A stretch of 64,000 bases of DNA, taken from the NCBI GenBank assembly GCA_036365455.1, contig JAWQUS010000026.1, positions 11,674,001 through 11,738,000 on the forward strand, in the 5' to 3' direction. Positions 47,996-58,332 of this stretch are shown in pieces. The notes below the pieces were generated by a model. It made no database searches. It was given only the letters and a program-made list of their open reading frames with translations, and was not told where the DNA came from. Positions within the stretch are counted from its first letter, which is position 1. The number at the start of each line of letters is the position of its first letter. This stretch comes from Macrosoma leucophasiata (lineage: Eukaryota > Arthropoda > Insecta > Lepidoptera > Hedylidae). Made by a program: the position numbers and the translations under genes.

Positions 47996-49272
47996 GGTTG
48001 GGGAAAAAGTTTCTTCGCATTTTTTAAGATAATTCAAAACATTTTTTAATATAGTTTATTTAAATTTAACTAAAGTATGTATGTACCATTTTGTTTGATA
48101 ACCTTTTGCTATCTTGTAGGTAGGGACATGATCCCATTGCTATAAAAATTTTGGGACTTCTCATCATCATCTCGCGACAAGTGGATTTGGCAGTCCTCTC
48201 GTGATGTTAACCTAACATTGCATAAAGAATTCTGAAGAGACCGAAACAGGTGGAAATCTGAAGGTGCAAGGTCAGGACTATACGGCGGATGCATTAACAC
48301 CTCCCAGCCAAACTCTCATAATTTTTGCTGAGTGGCTATAGATGTGTGAGGTCTAGCGTTATCATGATGAAACACCACACCCCTTCTGTTGATCAATTCC
48401 GGCCGCTTTCTCTCAACTTCTTGCTTTAATCTCATCAGTTGTTCGCAGTAGAGTTCAGAATCGATAGTCCTGCCTGGTGGTAATAGCTCATAATGAATAA
48501 TGCCCTTCCAATCCCACCACACACACAACATCACCTTATTGCGAGTTAACCCGGGTTTCGCCACAGTCTGTGAAGCCTGACCGGCCTATGACCACGACTT
48601 TTTTCGCACATTCTTGTCGTACGTGATCCACTTTTCATCACCAGTTATCAGCTTCTTCAAAAATGATTCGGTTTCATTACGTCGTAATAAAGAATCACAA
48701 ATGAGTACACGGTTCATTAGGTTTCTTTCAGTGAGCTCGTGAGGTACCCAAATATCGAGCTTTTTTTTGTACCCAGCTTTTTTCAAATGCGCCAAAACTG
48801 TTTTGTGATCAATTCTCAGTTCTTCAGCTACGTCGTAACTACTGATATGTCGATCTTGCTCTACTTTTTCAAAAATGGCATCCATTTTATCCGTAATAGG
48901 GCGACCAGAGCGAAGTGCATCTTTGACATCAAAATCCGGATTGAAAACGCTTAAACCAAATTTGTGCTACTCTCACAGACACTGCACTAGGTACATAAAC
49001 ATCGCAAATTTTTTTCGCTGCTTGCGTTGCATTTTTACCTTTTTTGTAGTAAAATTTTAAAATGTATCGAATTTCTTCATTAGATTCACTCATCTTGACA
49101 GTACGAAAAACAAATGAAAATCACACATTTGCCTAATTTGAATTTGGAATTATGTTCTTTAAAATTTTAACATTCAATGATACCAAAACCAGCCAGATAC
49201 AAATACTACAGCCAAAGAGATTTTATTACAAGTTCACACATACTATAATGCGAAAAGACTTTTTCCCCAACC
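47996..49272 (-). mobile_element. mariner transposon, full length but decayed
   Basis: The left end GGTTGGGGAAAAAGTTTCTTCGCATT and right end (inverted) GGTTGGGGAAAAAGTCTTTTCGCATT form terminal inverted repeats of about 28 bp. TA-type flanks lie outside each end. The 1.28-kb length is standard for mariner. Confidence 0.85.
48070..49093 (-). pseudogene. mariner transposase pseudogene
   Basis: The start ATG is at 49,093. The N-terminal helix-turn-helix region is followed by a frameshift near 48,931-48,938. The catalytic D,D34D motifs are TGDEKWITYD, HHDNARPH and YSPDLAPSDF. In the main frame TAG at 48,588-48,586, TGA at 48,318-48,316 and TAG near 48,111 interrupt it before the natural stop at 48,070. 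The motif style is that of the cecropia group of mariners. Four lesions mean it is inactive. Confidence 0.85.
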
Positions 49273-49280
49273 TATTATTA

Positions 49281-49705
49281 CCAGCTTAACAAAATGGATC
49301 GGATGCTCAACAATTGTATTAGATACATCTTCGGACTGCGTAAATTGACCATATCTCCAGCTATCGTTCTCAGCTTAAATGGCTACCAATCCGCGAAAGG
49401 AATACTCCATATGTTTTTTAGCATCGTTAATGATCCTTGTGCTCCTATTTATTTAAAATCAAATTTTCAAATCCTTGGTGATTCTCATGACCTCAATCTT
49501 CGTTCTGCCGGCAATCTCATATATGAAATTCCTTCTCACAATTCTGGTTTTTACTCAAATTCTGTTCCTGTTACAGCAGTCAAGCTCTGGAACACGCTTC
49601 CCCTAGATATCAAGAAGGCTCCGAGTAAAGTATCTTAACGATACTCACGATCACAGGCTTAAAAAATACTACTTATCTGCCTCTAATGAATGTTAATAAT
49701 GTAAT
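49281..49705 (+). pseudogene. LINE (CR1/Jockey-like) RT C-terminus
   Basis: RMLNNCIRYIFGLRKL, NLRSAGNLIYEIP, and AVKLWNTLPLDIKKAPS are the conserved C-terminal end of insect CR1/Jockey-type reverse transcriptases. A small frameshift near 49,630 leads to a second frame ending HRLKKYYLSASNEC and a stop near 49,697. The 5' part is absent, the mariner lying directly upstream. Confidence 0.65.
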
Positions 49706-49747
49706 TGCACTATCATCTTTGTTTTATTTTGCTACTGTTAATAAATA

Positions 49748-50443
49748 TGTAGCAGCCACTAACAGCAGAAACGGTGACGAAATAGTTCCTAAAAGAACTG
49801 TTTCAGTACAGCACGCATTGACGCACAAGAGACAGGAAAGTTCTTAAAAGAACTATATGCTGTACAGATGACGTTCGACAGAGACAGGATGGTAGCTCTG
49901 AAAAGAGCTGTTAGAGCTCTTCATCTGCAACCACGCTCTAACATCTTCAGTCTTCGACGTCTCCACTTCAATACTCACCACACGACTTCAGATCCAGCTT
50001 GAACTCATAGCCACATCAGTCTCCGCTTCAGTCTACATCTTCGGCACGCGTCGTCAGCCGGCGAGCTCCCGCGACGCGTGCGTTCATCTTGCGAGCCCCG
50101 AGCGAAAGAGCGAGCCAGCGAGCGCCGCACATACTTATACTGGTGACTGGCGCATGCGCACTGGAGTTCACCGAACTTCGAACGTATCGCGCATGCGCGC
50201 ATTGCTCCCGCGCTGACCTTGACCGATAAATCGACACGTGCCGGAAAAGAGACGGAAATTGAGATAGCATTATCAATTATCTAAAATCCTATTGGTTGTT
50301 AATTATTTATCTGTTATTTTATTGGTTTTTCTTATTTTCCTTTTTTGTATAAATTGTGCTGTTTTTTGTGTAAAAATATATTCTACTACAACCTTCTGAA
50401 GAGTTTCATTATAATCAAGAACGAACACAAGTAGTCTTCAACA
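49748..50443 (+). repeat. gypsy 5' LTR
   Basis: It starts TGTAGCAGCC and ends CTTCAACA. It contains short repeats around 'aagttcttaaaagaac', a CpG-rich centre, and a TATA-like 'ttgtataaattgtgc' near 50,345. No difference from the 3' LTR was seen. Confidence 0.92.
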
Positions 50444-50444
50444 G

Positions 50445-50462
50445 TGGTGACCCCGACGTGAT
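50445..50462 (+). other. gypsy primer-binding site (tRNA-Trp)
   Basis: TGGTGACCCCGACGTGAT, one base after the LTR, is complementary over 18 bases to the CCA-bearing 3' end of insect tRNA-Trp as I recall it. Confidence 0.8.
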
Positions 50463-50635
50463 ACCAAGGATCTCAAGAAAACCAGGCAAATCCCTGCCAG
50501 CCTGCCCAGCGACCTGCACACGTCAAACAAAGGCGAAGCTCTGCCCGGCTGTACAGCGACTTACTGCATACAGCCTGCAAGAAAAAAAAAAGGAAGGCGA
50601 ATCCCTGTCCGGCTGCCCATCCACACAACACCGTC

Positions 50636-51517
50636 ATGGAACCCACCCAGCCACTCGCCCCAGGACGCCTCCACGAAGCCGCCACACCAACGACGTCTCC
50701 CGCACCACACGCCGATGGCATAGCGCTGTCCATGCGCATACCCCCATTTTGGCGCGACAATCCACGGCTGTGGTACATAAATTTCGAGACCGCCACTGAA
50801 GACCTAAAAAGAAGTACCGCCCAGCTCACGCAGATGATCCTCGTCCAGCTCGATAAAGGGGACGTTGAGCAGATCGCCGACATCCTCTGCAACACACCAC
50901 GGGACGAGCAATACCAGGCCATCAAGAAGCGTCTGATCTCAGTTTATGAGGAATCAGATAGCCGGTAGCTACAAAAACTACTGGCTGAAATGGAGCTCGG
51001 TGACCAGAAGCCCACCCACCTACTACGACGTATGCGCATGCTAGCGAAGGACAAGGTCACCGACACAACGCTGCGCATGATGTGGACCAAACTCCTCCCA
51101 GCCCACGTCCGATCTGTCCTCGCCGTCAGCGAAACATTTCGCCACCAAACAACTCTAGAAGAGCTAGCTTTGCTCGCCGACACTATGCTCGAGCAAACCC
51201 ACGATGTCGCCGCTATCTCCGTGCAACCACCATCACCACCTACCCCAGCACCAACCAGTCAAGCCGACACCCAATTCCTCATCGACGAGATCCGCAAGTT
51301 GACCTTGGAAATCAACGAGCTAAAGACAAGACCGCCGTACCACAATAACAACAACATGCACCGGTACCGCCAGCACTCCCGCCAACGAAGCACCTCTCGT
51401 CAGCGTTCCCGGACGCCCACTGACTCTCCGGCACACTGTTACTACCATCGACGCTTCGGTAGTCAAGCGAGACGATGCACTACACCATGTACCTACAAGC
51501 AACAGTCGGAAAACTAG
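50636..51517 (+). pseudogene. gypsy Gag with one in-frame stop
   Basis: The ATG at 50,636 opens a frame with IPPFWRDNPRLWYINFE, the Gag/capsid N-terminal signature of this group. An amber TAG at 50,966-50,968 interrupts it, and the same frame continues with ELGDQKPTHLLRRM. An Arg/Ser-rich stretch leads to the CHCC zinc knuckle (51,437-51,490). The frame ends at 51,517 and overlaps pol by 43 bases. Apart from the stop nothing is damaged. The stop may be a mutation of this copy or a sequencing error; readthrough is less likely. Confidence 0.8.
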
Positions 51518-54500
51518 AACGAACGTTGGCAGAGGCGGATACCGGCGTTCCCAACTCATCATACCGCCTATTCGTCCGTGACCGGAAGACGAATTACTCC
51601 TTCTTGGTAGACACTGGGGCTAACATATCCGTGCTACCAAGGAAGCAAGGCCAGACACCAACGCCGCTCCCATTCAAGTTGTACGCAGCAAACAACACAA
51701 CGATAAATACCTACGGAGAGAAAACGCTCGAACTTGACCTGAATTTACGACGACCATACAAATGGAAATTCATCATCGCCGACGTGTCGAAACCGATACT
51801 TGGAGCCGACTTCCTCAACCACCATCAATTGATCGTAGACATCAAACATCGAAGATTGATTGATGGCGTCACAAACCTACAAGTCGCCGCTTCACTAATG
51901 TCTACAAACATACCTACAATACGCAGTATCGACATCCGCGAGTCCTACCATGACATACTTGCGAAATACCCTGGCACTACGCGACTCACTTCAATGAATC
52001 TGAATTCGAAAATCAACGTCGAGCACTACATCGAAACCACCGGACAACCAGCACACTGCCGTGCCCGTCCGATACCTCCGCATCGATACGAAACCGTTCG
52101 AAAAGAATTTGAGAACATGATGCAACAAGGTCTATGTCGTCCCAGCAAGAGCCCATGGTCATCACCACTACATATAGTACCGAAGAAAAATGGAGATATA
52201 CGAGTGTGTGGTGACTATCGCCGCCTCAATACGATTACAACACCCGATCGCTACCCAGTTCCCAGAATCAAAGACTTCACCTACCACCTCTCCGGAAAAA
52301 ACGTATTTTCGACAATTGACCTGAACCGCGCATACGCCCAGATCATAGTCCGAGAGCAAGATATCGAAAAAACCGCTATCATTACACCATTCGGTTTATT
52401 CGAATTCCCACGCATGTGTCCCGGCTTGAAGAACGCAGGCCAAACCTTTCAACGATATATACACGAAGTACTGCGTGGACTCGACGTGGACTACGTTTTC
52501 CCGTTTATCGATGACGTCCTGATCGCCTCAACCAATGAAACGGAACACCGAGAGCACCTCAACACCGTACTGTCACGATTGGAAGAAAACGGCATCACAA
52601 TCAATCCCGCCAAGTGTGTTCTCGGTCAGCCGCAAGTCAAATTCCTCGGCTACATCGTGTCAAACGAAGGCATCAAACCACCTGAAGAAAAGGTCGAAGC
52701 CATCCTTAAATACACCAAGCCAAAGACAATCGAAGAACTACGACGCTTCCTCGGCATGCTGAACTTCTATCGCGATCACATACCTAACGCCGCTTTATTA
52801 CAAGCTCCGCTGAACGCATACCTACACGATGCAAAGAAGCGCGATAAGACAGTCATCGAGTGGACCGACGCCGCGAATCAAGCATTTGACACATGTAAAG
52901 TCAGCATCAGTAACGCAGCTTTACTCGCTCACCCGTCTCACCACGCCACTCTCGCAATATTCAGCGACGCCTCAGACAAGGCCGCAGGAGCAGTTCTTCA
53001 ACAATACATAAACAACACATGGCAACCACTTGGATATTTTTCGAAGAAATTTTCCGATGCGCAACAGAAGTACTCTACCTACGATCGCGAGTTACTAGCT
53101 ATACATATGGCAGTTACTCACTTCCGTAAAATCTTCGAAGGGCGACCACTCATCATTTTCACCGACCACAAACCACTGACATTCGCGATGAACAAAACGC
53201 AGAGTAACACCGAGACGCCACGGCGAACGCGACAACTACTCTTCATCAGCGAATTCACCACGGATATCAGACACGTATCCGGATCAGAAAACGTTTGTGC
53301 CGACGCTCTCAGCCGCATCGAAGCCATATCCTGTCCATCATCGATCAACTACGAAGAGATTGCAAAATCACAAGAAAAAGATCCGAGCATCCAACAATTA
53401 ACGCAACAACCAAACCTATGCATTAAAAAAATCAGTATACCAAATACCAACATCGAACTATACTGCGACACCTCCACTACATACGTGCGACCGTACATAC
53501 CTACCGAATATCGCCAAGAAGTATTCAACAGTATACACAACATAAGTCATCCCGGAACGAGAACAACACGGAAACTTATTACGAGAAAATACTTTTGGCC
53601 GGCAATGAACAACGACATCGGAACGTGGACGAAGCAATGTATAAATTGCCAGAAAAGCAAAATACATCGTCACACCCACAGCGAGATCGGAACTTTCCCG
53701 CCAACCGAGCGATTCACTCACATTCACGCCGACATCGTAGGACCGCTACCTACGACCGCTCAAGGACATCGCTACCTAGTAACAATGATCGACCGACACA
53801 CCCGATGGCCCGAAGCTATACCTACTACCGACATCACCGCCGAAACAGTCGCCGAAGTTATCTACAACAATTGGATTTGTCGATTTGGATGCCCTACAAC
53901 AATAACTACGGATCAAGGAAGACAATTCGAGAGTAATTTGTTTACAAACCTAATGAAAATAATGGGAGTAAACAGAATACGAACAACTCCGTATCACCCG
54001 CAGAGCAACGGAATCGTCGAAAGATGGCATCGCACGCTAAAATCATCTTTACGCGCCAAATTATCAGACGCGCGAAGTTCCTGGAATCAAACACTGCCGA
54101 CCGTAATGTTCGGTTTACGCGCCGCTCTCCGCTCCGATAGTGACGTAAGCGCCGCCGAATTAACCTACGGACATAACCTACGTCTACCCAGCGATTTCTT
54201 CGAGGCAAGCACATCGACCACGCCTACATCAATGGACTACGGCTACGTGCAAAATCTACGAGAAATCATCGCGCAAAATCGACCGCAACAACGTAACGCA
54301 CGAAACAATAAACACATTTTCGTTCATCAAGACCTACATACCTGCAGTCATGTGTTTATTAGAGTCGACGCGATACGCACACCGCTTCAAACACCCTATG
54401 AAGGTCCCTACAAGGTCGTAAATCGCACAGACAAAGTGTTTACGATCCAGTTACCTGAGCGTCAAACCAACATATCTATCGACAGACTCAAGCCTGCCTA

Positions 54501-54732
54501 TGTTGTGGAAGACACTGAAAACTTACCTTTACCACAAGTCCACTTACCTCAAAAACATTTACCTTTACCACAGAACCACATACCTTTACCTGAAAACCTT
54601 TTACTTTTACCTCAAAACCTTATACCTATACCTCAAGATCAGTTACCGAACACTTTGAGCACATCACAGCAATCGACTCACCGAGTGACAAGTCGAGGCC
54701 GAGCTGTCAAACTGCCGGTACGTTTCACTTGA
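51475..54732 (+). CDS. gypsy Pol polyprotein (PR-RT-RNaseH-IN)
   Basis: Open for 1085 codons in the -1 frame relative to gag, so expression probably needs -1 slippage in the 43-bp overlap; the ATG at 51,475 may not be the real start. Aspartic protease has DTG at residues 46-48. Reverse transcriptase shows VCGDYRRLN, STIDLNRAYAQI and the active-site box FIDD at 344-347. RNase H has LAIFSDASDKAAG, FTDHKPLTFA and NVCADALSR. Integrase has an HHCC finger (CINCQKS) and catalytic D753, D813 and E849, the last pair spaced by 35 residues. One oddity is MCPGLKNAGQTFQ where the family usually has a Phe-Gly pair. The C-terminus holds an LPLPQ-type repeat. It copies the element RNA and integrates the cDNA. 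Confidence 0.9.
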   Translation: MHYTMYLQATVGKLERTLAEADTGVPNSSYRLFVRDRKTNYSFLVDTGANISVLPRKQGQTPTPLPFKLYAANNTTINTYGEKTLELDLNLRRPYKWKFIIADVSKPILGADFLNHHQLIVDIKHRRLIDGVTNLQVAASLMSTNIPTIRSIDIRESYHDILAKYPGTTRLTSMNLNSKINVEHYIETTGQPAHCRARPIPPHRYETVRKEFENMMQQGLCRPSKSPWSSPLHIVPKKNGDIRVCGDYRRLNTITTPDRYPVPRIKDFTYHLSGKNVFSTIDLNRAYAQIIVREQDIEKTAIITPFGLFEFPRMCPGLKNAGQTFQRYIHEVLRGLDVDYVFPFIDDVLIASTNETEHREHLNTVLSRLEENGITINPAKCVLGQPQVKFLGYIVSNEGIKPPEEKVEAILKYTKPKTIEELRRFLGMLNFYRDHIPNAALLQAPLNAYLHDAKKRDKTVIEWTDAANQAFDTCKVSISNAALLAHPSHHATLAIFSDASDKAAGAVLQQYINNTWQPLGYFSKKFSDAQQKYSTYDRELLAIHMAVTHFRKIFEGRPLIIFTDHKPLTFAMNKTQSNTETPRRTRQLLFISEFTTDIRHVSGSENVCADALSRIEAISCPSSINYEEIAKSQEKDPSIQQLTQQPNLCIKKISIPNTNIELYCDTSTTYVRPYIPTEYRQEVFNSIHNISHPGTRTTRKLITRKYFWPAMNNDIGTWTKQCINCQKSKIHRHTHSEIGTFPPTERFTHIHADIVGPLPTTAQGHRYLVTMIDRHTRWPEAIPTTDITAETVAEVIYNNWICRFGCPTTITTDQGRQFESNLFTNLMKIMGVNRIRTTPYHPQSNGIVERWHRTLKSSLRAKLSDARSSWNQTLPTVMFGLRAALRSDSDVSAAELTYGHNLRLPSDFFEASTSTTPTSMDYGYVQNLREIIAQNRPQQRNARNNKHIFVHQDLHTCSHVFIRVDAIRTPLQTPYEGPYKVVNRTDKVFTIQLPERQTNISIDRLKPAYVVEDTENLPLPQVHLPQKHLPLPQNHIPLPENLLLLPQNLIPIPQDQLPNTLSTSQQSTHRVTSRGRAVKLPVRFT
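54528..54650 (+). repeat. Tandem LPLPQ-coding repeat at Pol C-terminus
   Basis: About seven degenerate units of 'cttacctttaccacaa' type encode LPLPQ, LPQ, IPLPE, LLLPQ and IPIPQ. They extend a proline-rich tail after the integrase C-terminal domain. Confidence 0.75.
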
Positions 54733-54742
54733 GGGGGGTTAC
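54730..54742 (+). other. gypsy polypurine tract
   Basis: GAGGGGGG just before the 3' LTR is the expected plus-strand primer site. Confidence 0.75.
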
Positions 54743-55438
54743 TGTAGCAGCCACTAACAGCAGAAACGGTGACGAAATAGTTCCTAAAAGAACTGTTTCA
54801 GTACAGCACGCATTGACGCACAAGAGACAGGAAAGTTCTTAAAAGAACTATATGCTGTACAGATGACGTTCGACAGAGACAGGATGGTAGCTCTGAAAAG
54901 AGCTGTTAGAGCTCTTCATCTGCAACCACGCTCTAACATCTTCAGTCTTCGACGTCTCCACTTCAATACTCACCACACGACTTCAGATCCAGCTTGAACT
55001 CATAGCCACATCAGTCTCCGCTTCAGTCTACATCTTCGGCACGCGTCGTCAGCCGGCGAGCTCCCGCGACGCGTGCGTTCATCTTGCGAGCCCCGAGCGA
55101 AAGAGCGAGCCAGCGAGCGCCGCACATACTTATACTGGTGACTGGCGCATGCGCACTGGAGTTCACCGAACTTCGAACGTATCGCGCATGCGCGCATTGC
55201 TCCCGCGCTGACCTTGACCGATAAATCGACACGTGCCGGAAAAGAGACGGAAATTGAGATAGCATTATCAATTATCTAAAATCCTATTGGTTGTTAATTA
55301 TTTATCTGTTATTTTATTGGTTTTTCTTATTTTCCTTTTTTGTATAAATTGTGCTGTTTTTTGTGTAAAAATATATTCTACTACAACCTTCTGAAGAGTT
55401 TCATTATAATCAAGAACGAACACAAGTAGTCTTCAACA
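54743..55438 (+). repeat. gypsy 3' LTR
   Basis: 696 bases, the same as the 5' LTR with no difference seen by eye. The small ORFs in it are copies of those in the 5' LTR and are not genes. Confidence 0.92.
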
Positions 55439-55456
55439 AATATGTATGTATATATA

Positions 55457-55767
55457 AACGTAACTTCACGCCTGTAATCCCCGAAGGGGTAGGCAGAGGT
55501 AAATGCATGCATTCAAGCATACATGCAAACACCCACGATTCGCCGGTTACGTTTTGGCCCATGTAACAGGTGGCGAGCCTGTTGACATCTCCGGGCACAT
55601 TACCAAACTTTGAGGTACTGGGAAATTTCCAGAAAATGGAAAAATGCCAATAGAACCAGAGATAAAGGCTTTTTCACCATTATCTCTGATAACCCCCTAC
55701 CCGGGAATCGAACCCAGGACCTCAGCGTAGTAGTAGTGGCCTGCTACCACTAGGCTACCGAGGCAGT
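55457..55767 (-). repeat. SINE-B, full length, 14-bp target duplication
   Basis: TGTATGTATATATA at 55,443-55,456 recurs at 55,768-55,781. The copy is 311 bp with intact box A-like, box B and hairpin tail, and gives the family length. It resembles the 525-834 copy closely. It begins a few bases after the gypsy LTR. Confidence 0.9.
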
Positions 55768-55781
55768 TGTATGTATATATA

Positions 55782-56084
55782 TTTTTTTATATGTATCTAT
55801 AAACTTGTGTTTATATGTCTATATTAGTCTATATATGTATTCTGTAGTATAGTATCTATTTTATGTCTTTTGTATTTTTATTTACCATATTATACAAATA
55901 TTTATGTAATAAATTTATTTTTAAGTAACAATTGTTTTCATCATATTCAAAATTTCTTTATATAATGCACCTTCGACCGCTCTATTTGGCCCTAAGGTTG
56001 GCTGGTAGAGAATACCACTAGGTATTAAGTCCGCTTTATGTACATTTCTTATGTGCTAAAAGAATAAATAAATAAATATTATAA
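55782..56084 (+). repeat. LINE 3' UTR continuation
   Basis: AT-rich sequence, then 'cgctctatttggccctaagg', 'gagaataccactaggtatta', 'agtccgctttatgtac', and an AATA microsatellite tail. It looks like the 3' end of the LINE whose C-terminus lies at 49,281-49,705. Confidence 0.5.
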
Positions 56085-56226
56085 ACGCGAAAGTAACTCC
56101 AAACGACTGAACCGATTTTAATTAAATGATTGGTACAGAAATAGAGCTGACTTACAGAAAGAACATAGGCTACTTAGTAAATTATAAAACGACATCCACG
56201 CAGGCGAAGCCGCGGGCAACAGCTAG
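56085..56226 (+). mobile_element. Helitron-like element
   Basis: 'attataaacgcgaaagtaac', 'ctgaaccgattttaatta', then GGCGAAGCCGCGGGCAACAGCTAG followed by T. It is the opposite orientation of 10,593-10,828. Confidence 0.55.
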
Positions 56227-56329
56227 TAATCTGTATATTTACCAAATTAACAAACAGATTAGTTATGAATAGTTGTCCATGGATGTTGGTGGGATACATC
56301 GAAAACTGTAAGGGTTCCTTGTTTACTAC

Positions 56330-56425
56330 GGAACTCTATAAAGGGAAAGAGATATTCGACGATTTCAAAGCGGCTGGACTGGATATCCTGAAGTCAAGGT
56401 CAGGTTCAATCCCAAAATCGCCCGA
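56330..56425 (+). repeat. Mixed scraps incl. SINE-D part
   Basis: 'ttgtttactacggaactcta' matches 61,580-61,605; 'aaagcggctggactggatat' and 'aggttcaatccc' are SINE-D pieces. Confidence 0.4.
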
Positions 56426-56440
56426 CGTTTTTTTTTTGTG

Positions 56441-56510
56441 TAATAAAAGTGGCAAACACAGTTCATAAAGATGTTAAGTGACGACTGCAGCCTATAGACA
56501 CTTACTCTGT
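56441..56510 (-). repeat. SINE-A 3' fragment
   Basis: 'aaaagtggcaaacacagttc', 'gatgttaagtgacgactgca' and 'cctatagacac'. Confidence 0.6.
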
Positions 56511-56511
56511 T

Positions 56512-56563
56512 TATTTTACCTCTGCCTACCCCTTCGGGGATTACAGGCGTGAAGTTACGTTTT
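56512..56563 (+). repeat. SINE-B tail fragment
   Basis: Only the 3' end: CTGCCTACCCCTTCGGGGA...GGCGTGAAGTTACG with a T-rich end, a severe 5' truncation. Confidence 0.7.
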
Positions 56564-57404
56564 TTATTGCATTTAATGACATATCAGATTTTATCGAGCT
56601 CTAGTTCCTATAGATGTTCATATGGTGTCTTAATAATAATACTGGTCACTAATCATCAAAGTGAACCATCACTCTTTAACTCACAAAAAGGATTAAAGAT
56701 AAAGCTGTGTAAAACCTTTTAACGACCACTTTTAAATAACAAAAGGTAGAAAGGTCATCGCCACCTCAAAAGCGAGACTTTCAATTACTTTTTCCAACTT
56801 CAATTTCCTTACCATGATATGACAAACGCATAAAGTCTGCGCGGTCCTCCTTTATTATAACGTTATTGCCTCTATAAAACGATGTCGGTATGATCTTCCA
56901 AGCCGAGGTGGCTCGTAAACGTCCCACGGTCGACATTAAAATATTCTATATAGATCACCCTGGACTTAAGGCTCAGGCAACGTCAACGACTCCCTTTGTA
57001 TGACGAGCGAGAGCATAACCTGCAAAAATGTGCGTATTTGATAATTTATTTAAATGAAATATATTGATGTTTCAAGGTGTTAGAAAACTACGTAACGCCA
57101 ATAGTATGCTTTTTGCAATGAGATACTACTCGTACTTACTACATATAATTTTGATTATAATTCAGAAAGGAAAACGTAAAAAATAATATCTTTTTCATTT
57201 TTTTAATTTCTTCCCTAGAAGCAATAAAAAAATTAAAAACGACGTGAAGTCTGAAACATTCAATTACACATATTTTCTACAAAATGGTGGCTGCTACAAC
57301 TCTTGAATAAAATGGTAATGAAGACCAGATATTTTTGGAAGTTTTGCGTGAGATAGGCCTTAAGTCAGAGAACTGATGATGGATTGTAAGAAATGTTATC
57401 ACAA
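56564..57404. other. No recognised gene
   Basis: About 840 bp of unique-looking AT-rich DNA without a convincing ORF or repeat. Confidence 0.4.
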
Positions 57405-57525
57405 AACCTGAGGCAAACGTTGGTTTGCCTCTGTAAGAATTATTACGGACACATTACCATCCAACCGATAGATTAAGTAATGCGGTGGTTCCTACGCCCT
57501 CAAGCTCTGACTCAAGAACTCAATC
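57405..57525 (-). repeat. SINE-A, old fragment
   Basis: 'ggtttgcctctgtaagaatt', 'cacattaccatccaaccg' and 'gtaatgcggtggttcctacg' are diverged SINE-A pieces. Confidence 0.5.
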
Positions 57526-57555
57526 AGCACTGAAATTAATATGCTATATTCACTT

Positions 57556-57843
57556 TTACTGGTGGTAGAGCTCCAGTGATGGAGCTCGCGGGCGTAGGCA
57601 CCACCGCATTACCTAATATACTTGTCGCTAAATGGTAGTGTTCAGCACTATCGTATTCCGGTCAGGTGGTAATGTACGGCTCTGTAATTTCCGGCACAGA
57701 GGCATAACACCTAATGCCTCAGGAGTGGCAGCGCATCTGCATTTTGACCACTGGTCATTGTGTGGGTGTCTATAAGCTGCAGTCATCACTTAATATCAAT
57801 GTGAACTGCACGCTTGTTTGCCACTTTTATTACATAAAAAAAA
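57556..57843 (+). repeat. SINE-A, complete
   Basis: From ACTGGTGGTAGAGCTCC to an A run; it carries the 'ctaatgcctcaggagtggc' variant. Confidence 0.85.
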
Positions 57844-58332
57844 CTCAGTATATAGGTCATGTTCTTTCATAAAAGTAAAGGTTAGTTCAGACGCATCATT
57901 GCGAATCACTGGAGCGAACAGATTGAATCGACACAATCATCTACTATTGTTTCCACTGCGTTTTTTTCTTTTCCTCCAAAGGAAAAAGAGTTATGACTTT
58001 TATTGTTTGACTATGATTGAAAAATATATTACATTTACAACTTCGTGCGTCTTCAGTTTATGATGATGAATAACATGCATCGGAAACATGGTTGGGGACG
58101 CAATATCTGGAGATTCTTTAAAAAAATGTTCAATAATTTCCAAATTGAGTATGAATATAAAAAACAAAAAAAACTGACGTCGGGACTTAAATTCCTGAAA
58201 CAAATTGTTACTTGAATATTAATATGTTTTTTTTAAGATGATACAATACCCAAGCAGTGATTGCGCAAATCCAAAATAAGCCATTTTGAGCATGTCTATA
58301 TCAACGGCGCCTCACAATCTCACAAATTCTTT
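57844..58332. other. No recognised feature
   Basis: AT-rich, with two opposed background ORFs. Confidence 0.35.

Larger units (their letters stand above)
49748..55438 (+). mobile_element. Ty3/gypsy retrotransposon, CsRn1/Kabuki type, 5.69 kb
   Basis: Two identical 696-bp LTRs, a tRNA-Trp primer-binding site, gag with a C-x2-H-x9-C-x3-C knuckle, an overlapping 1085-codon pol and a polypurine tract. AATA flanks it (49,744-49,747 and 55,439-55,442), a 4-bp target duplication. The tRNA-Trp primer and CHCC knuckle are established hallmarks of the CsRn1 group, which includes Kabuki of Bombyx. It sits in the 3' UTR of the LINE at 49,281. Confidence 0.92.

Noticed and set aside
50005..50276. Two overlapping minus-strand ORFs (65 and 82 aa), repeated at 55,000-55,271
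   Set aside because: They lie inside the two identical gypsy LTRs, so the duplication reflects the LTRs and not a conserved gene.
53118..53348. Antisense ORFs across gypsy pol (also 53,349-53,727 and 53,942-54,214)
   Set aside because: Shadows of the real pol reading frame on the opposite strand.
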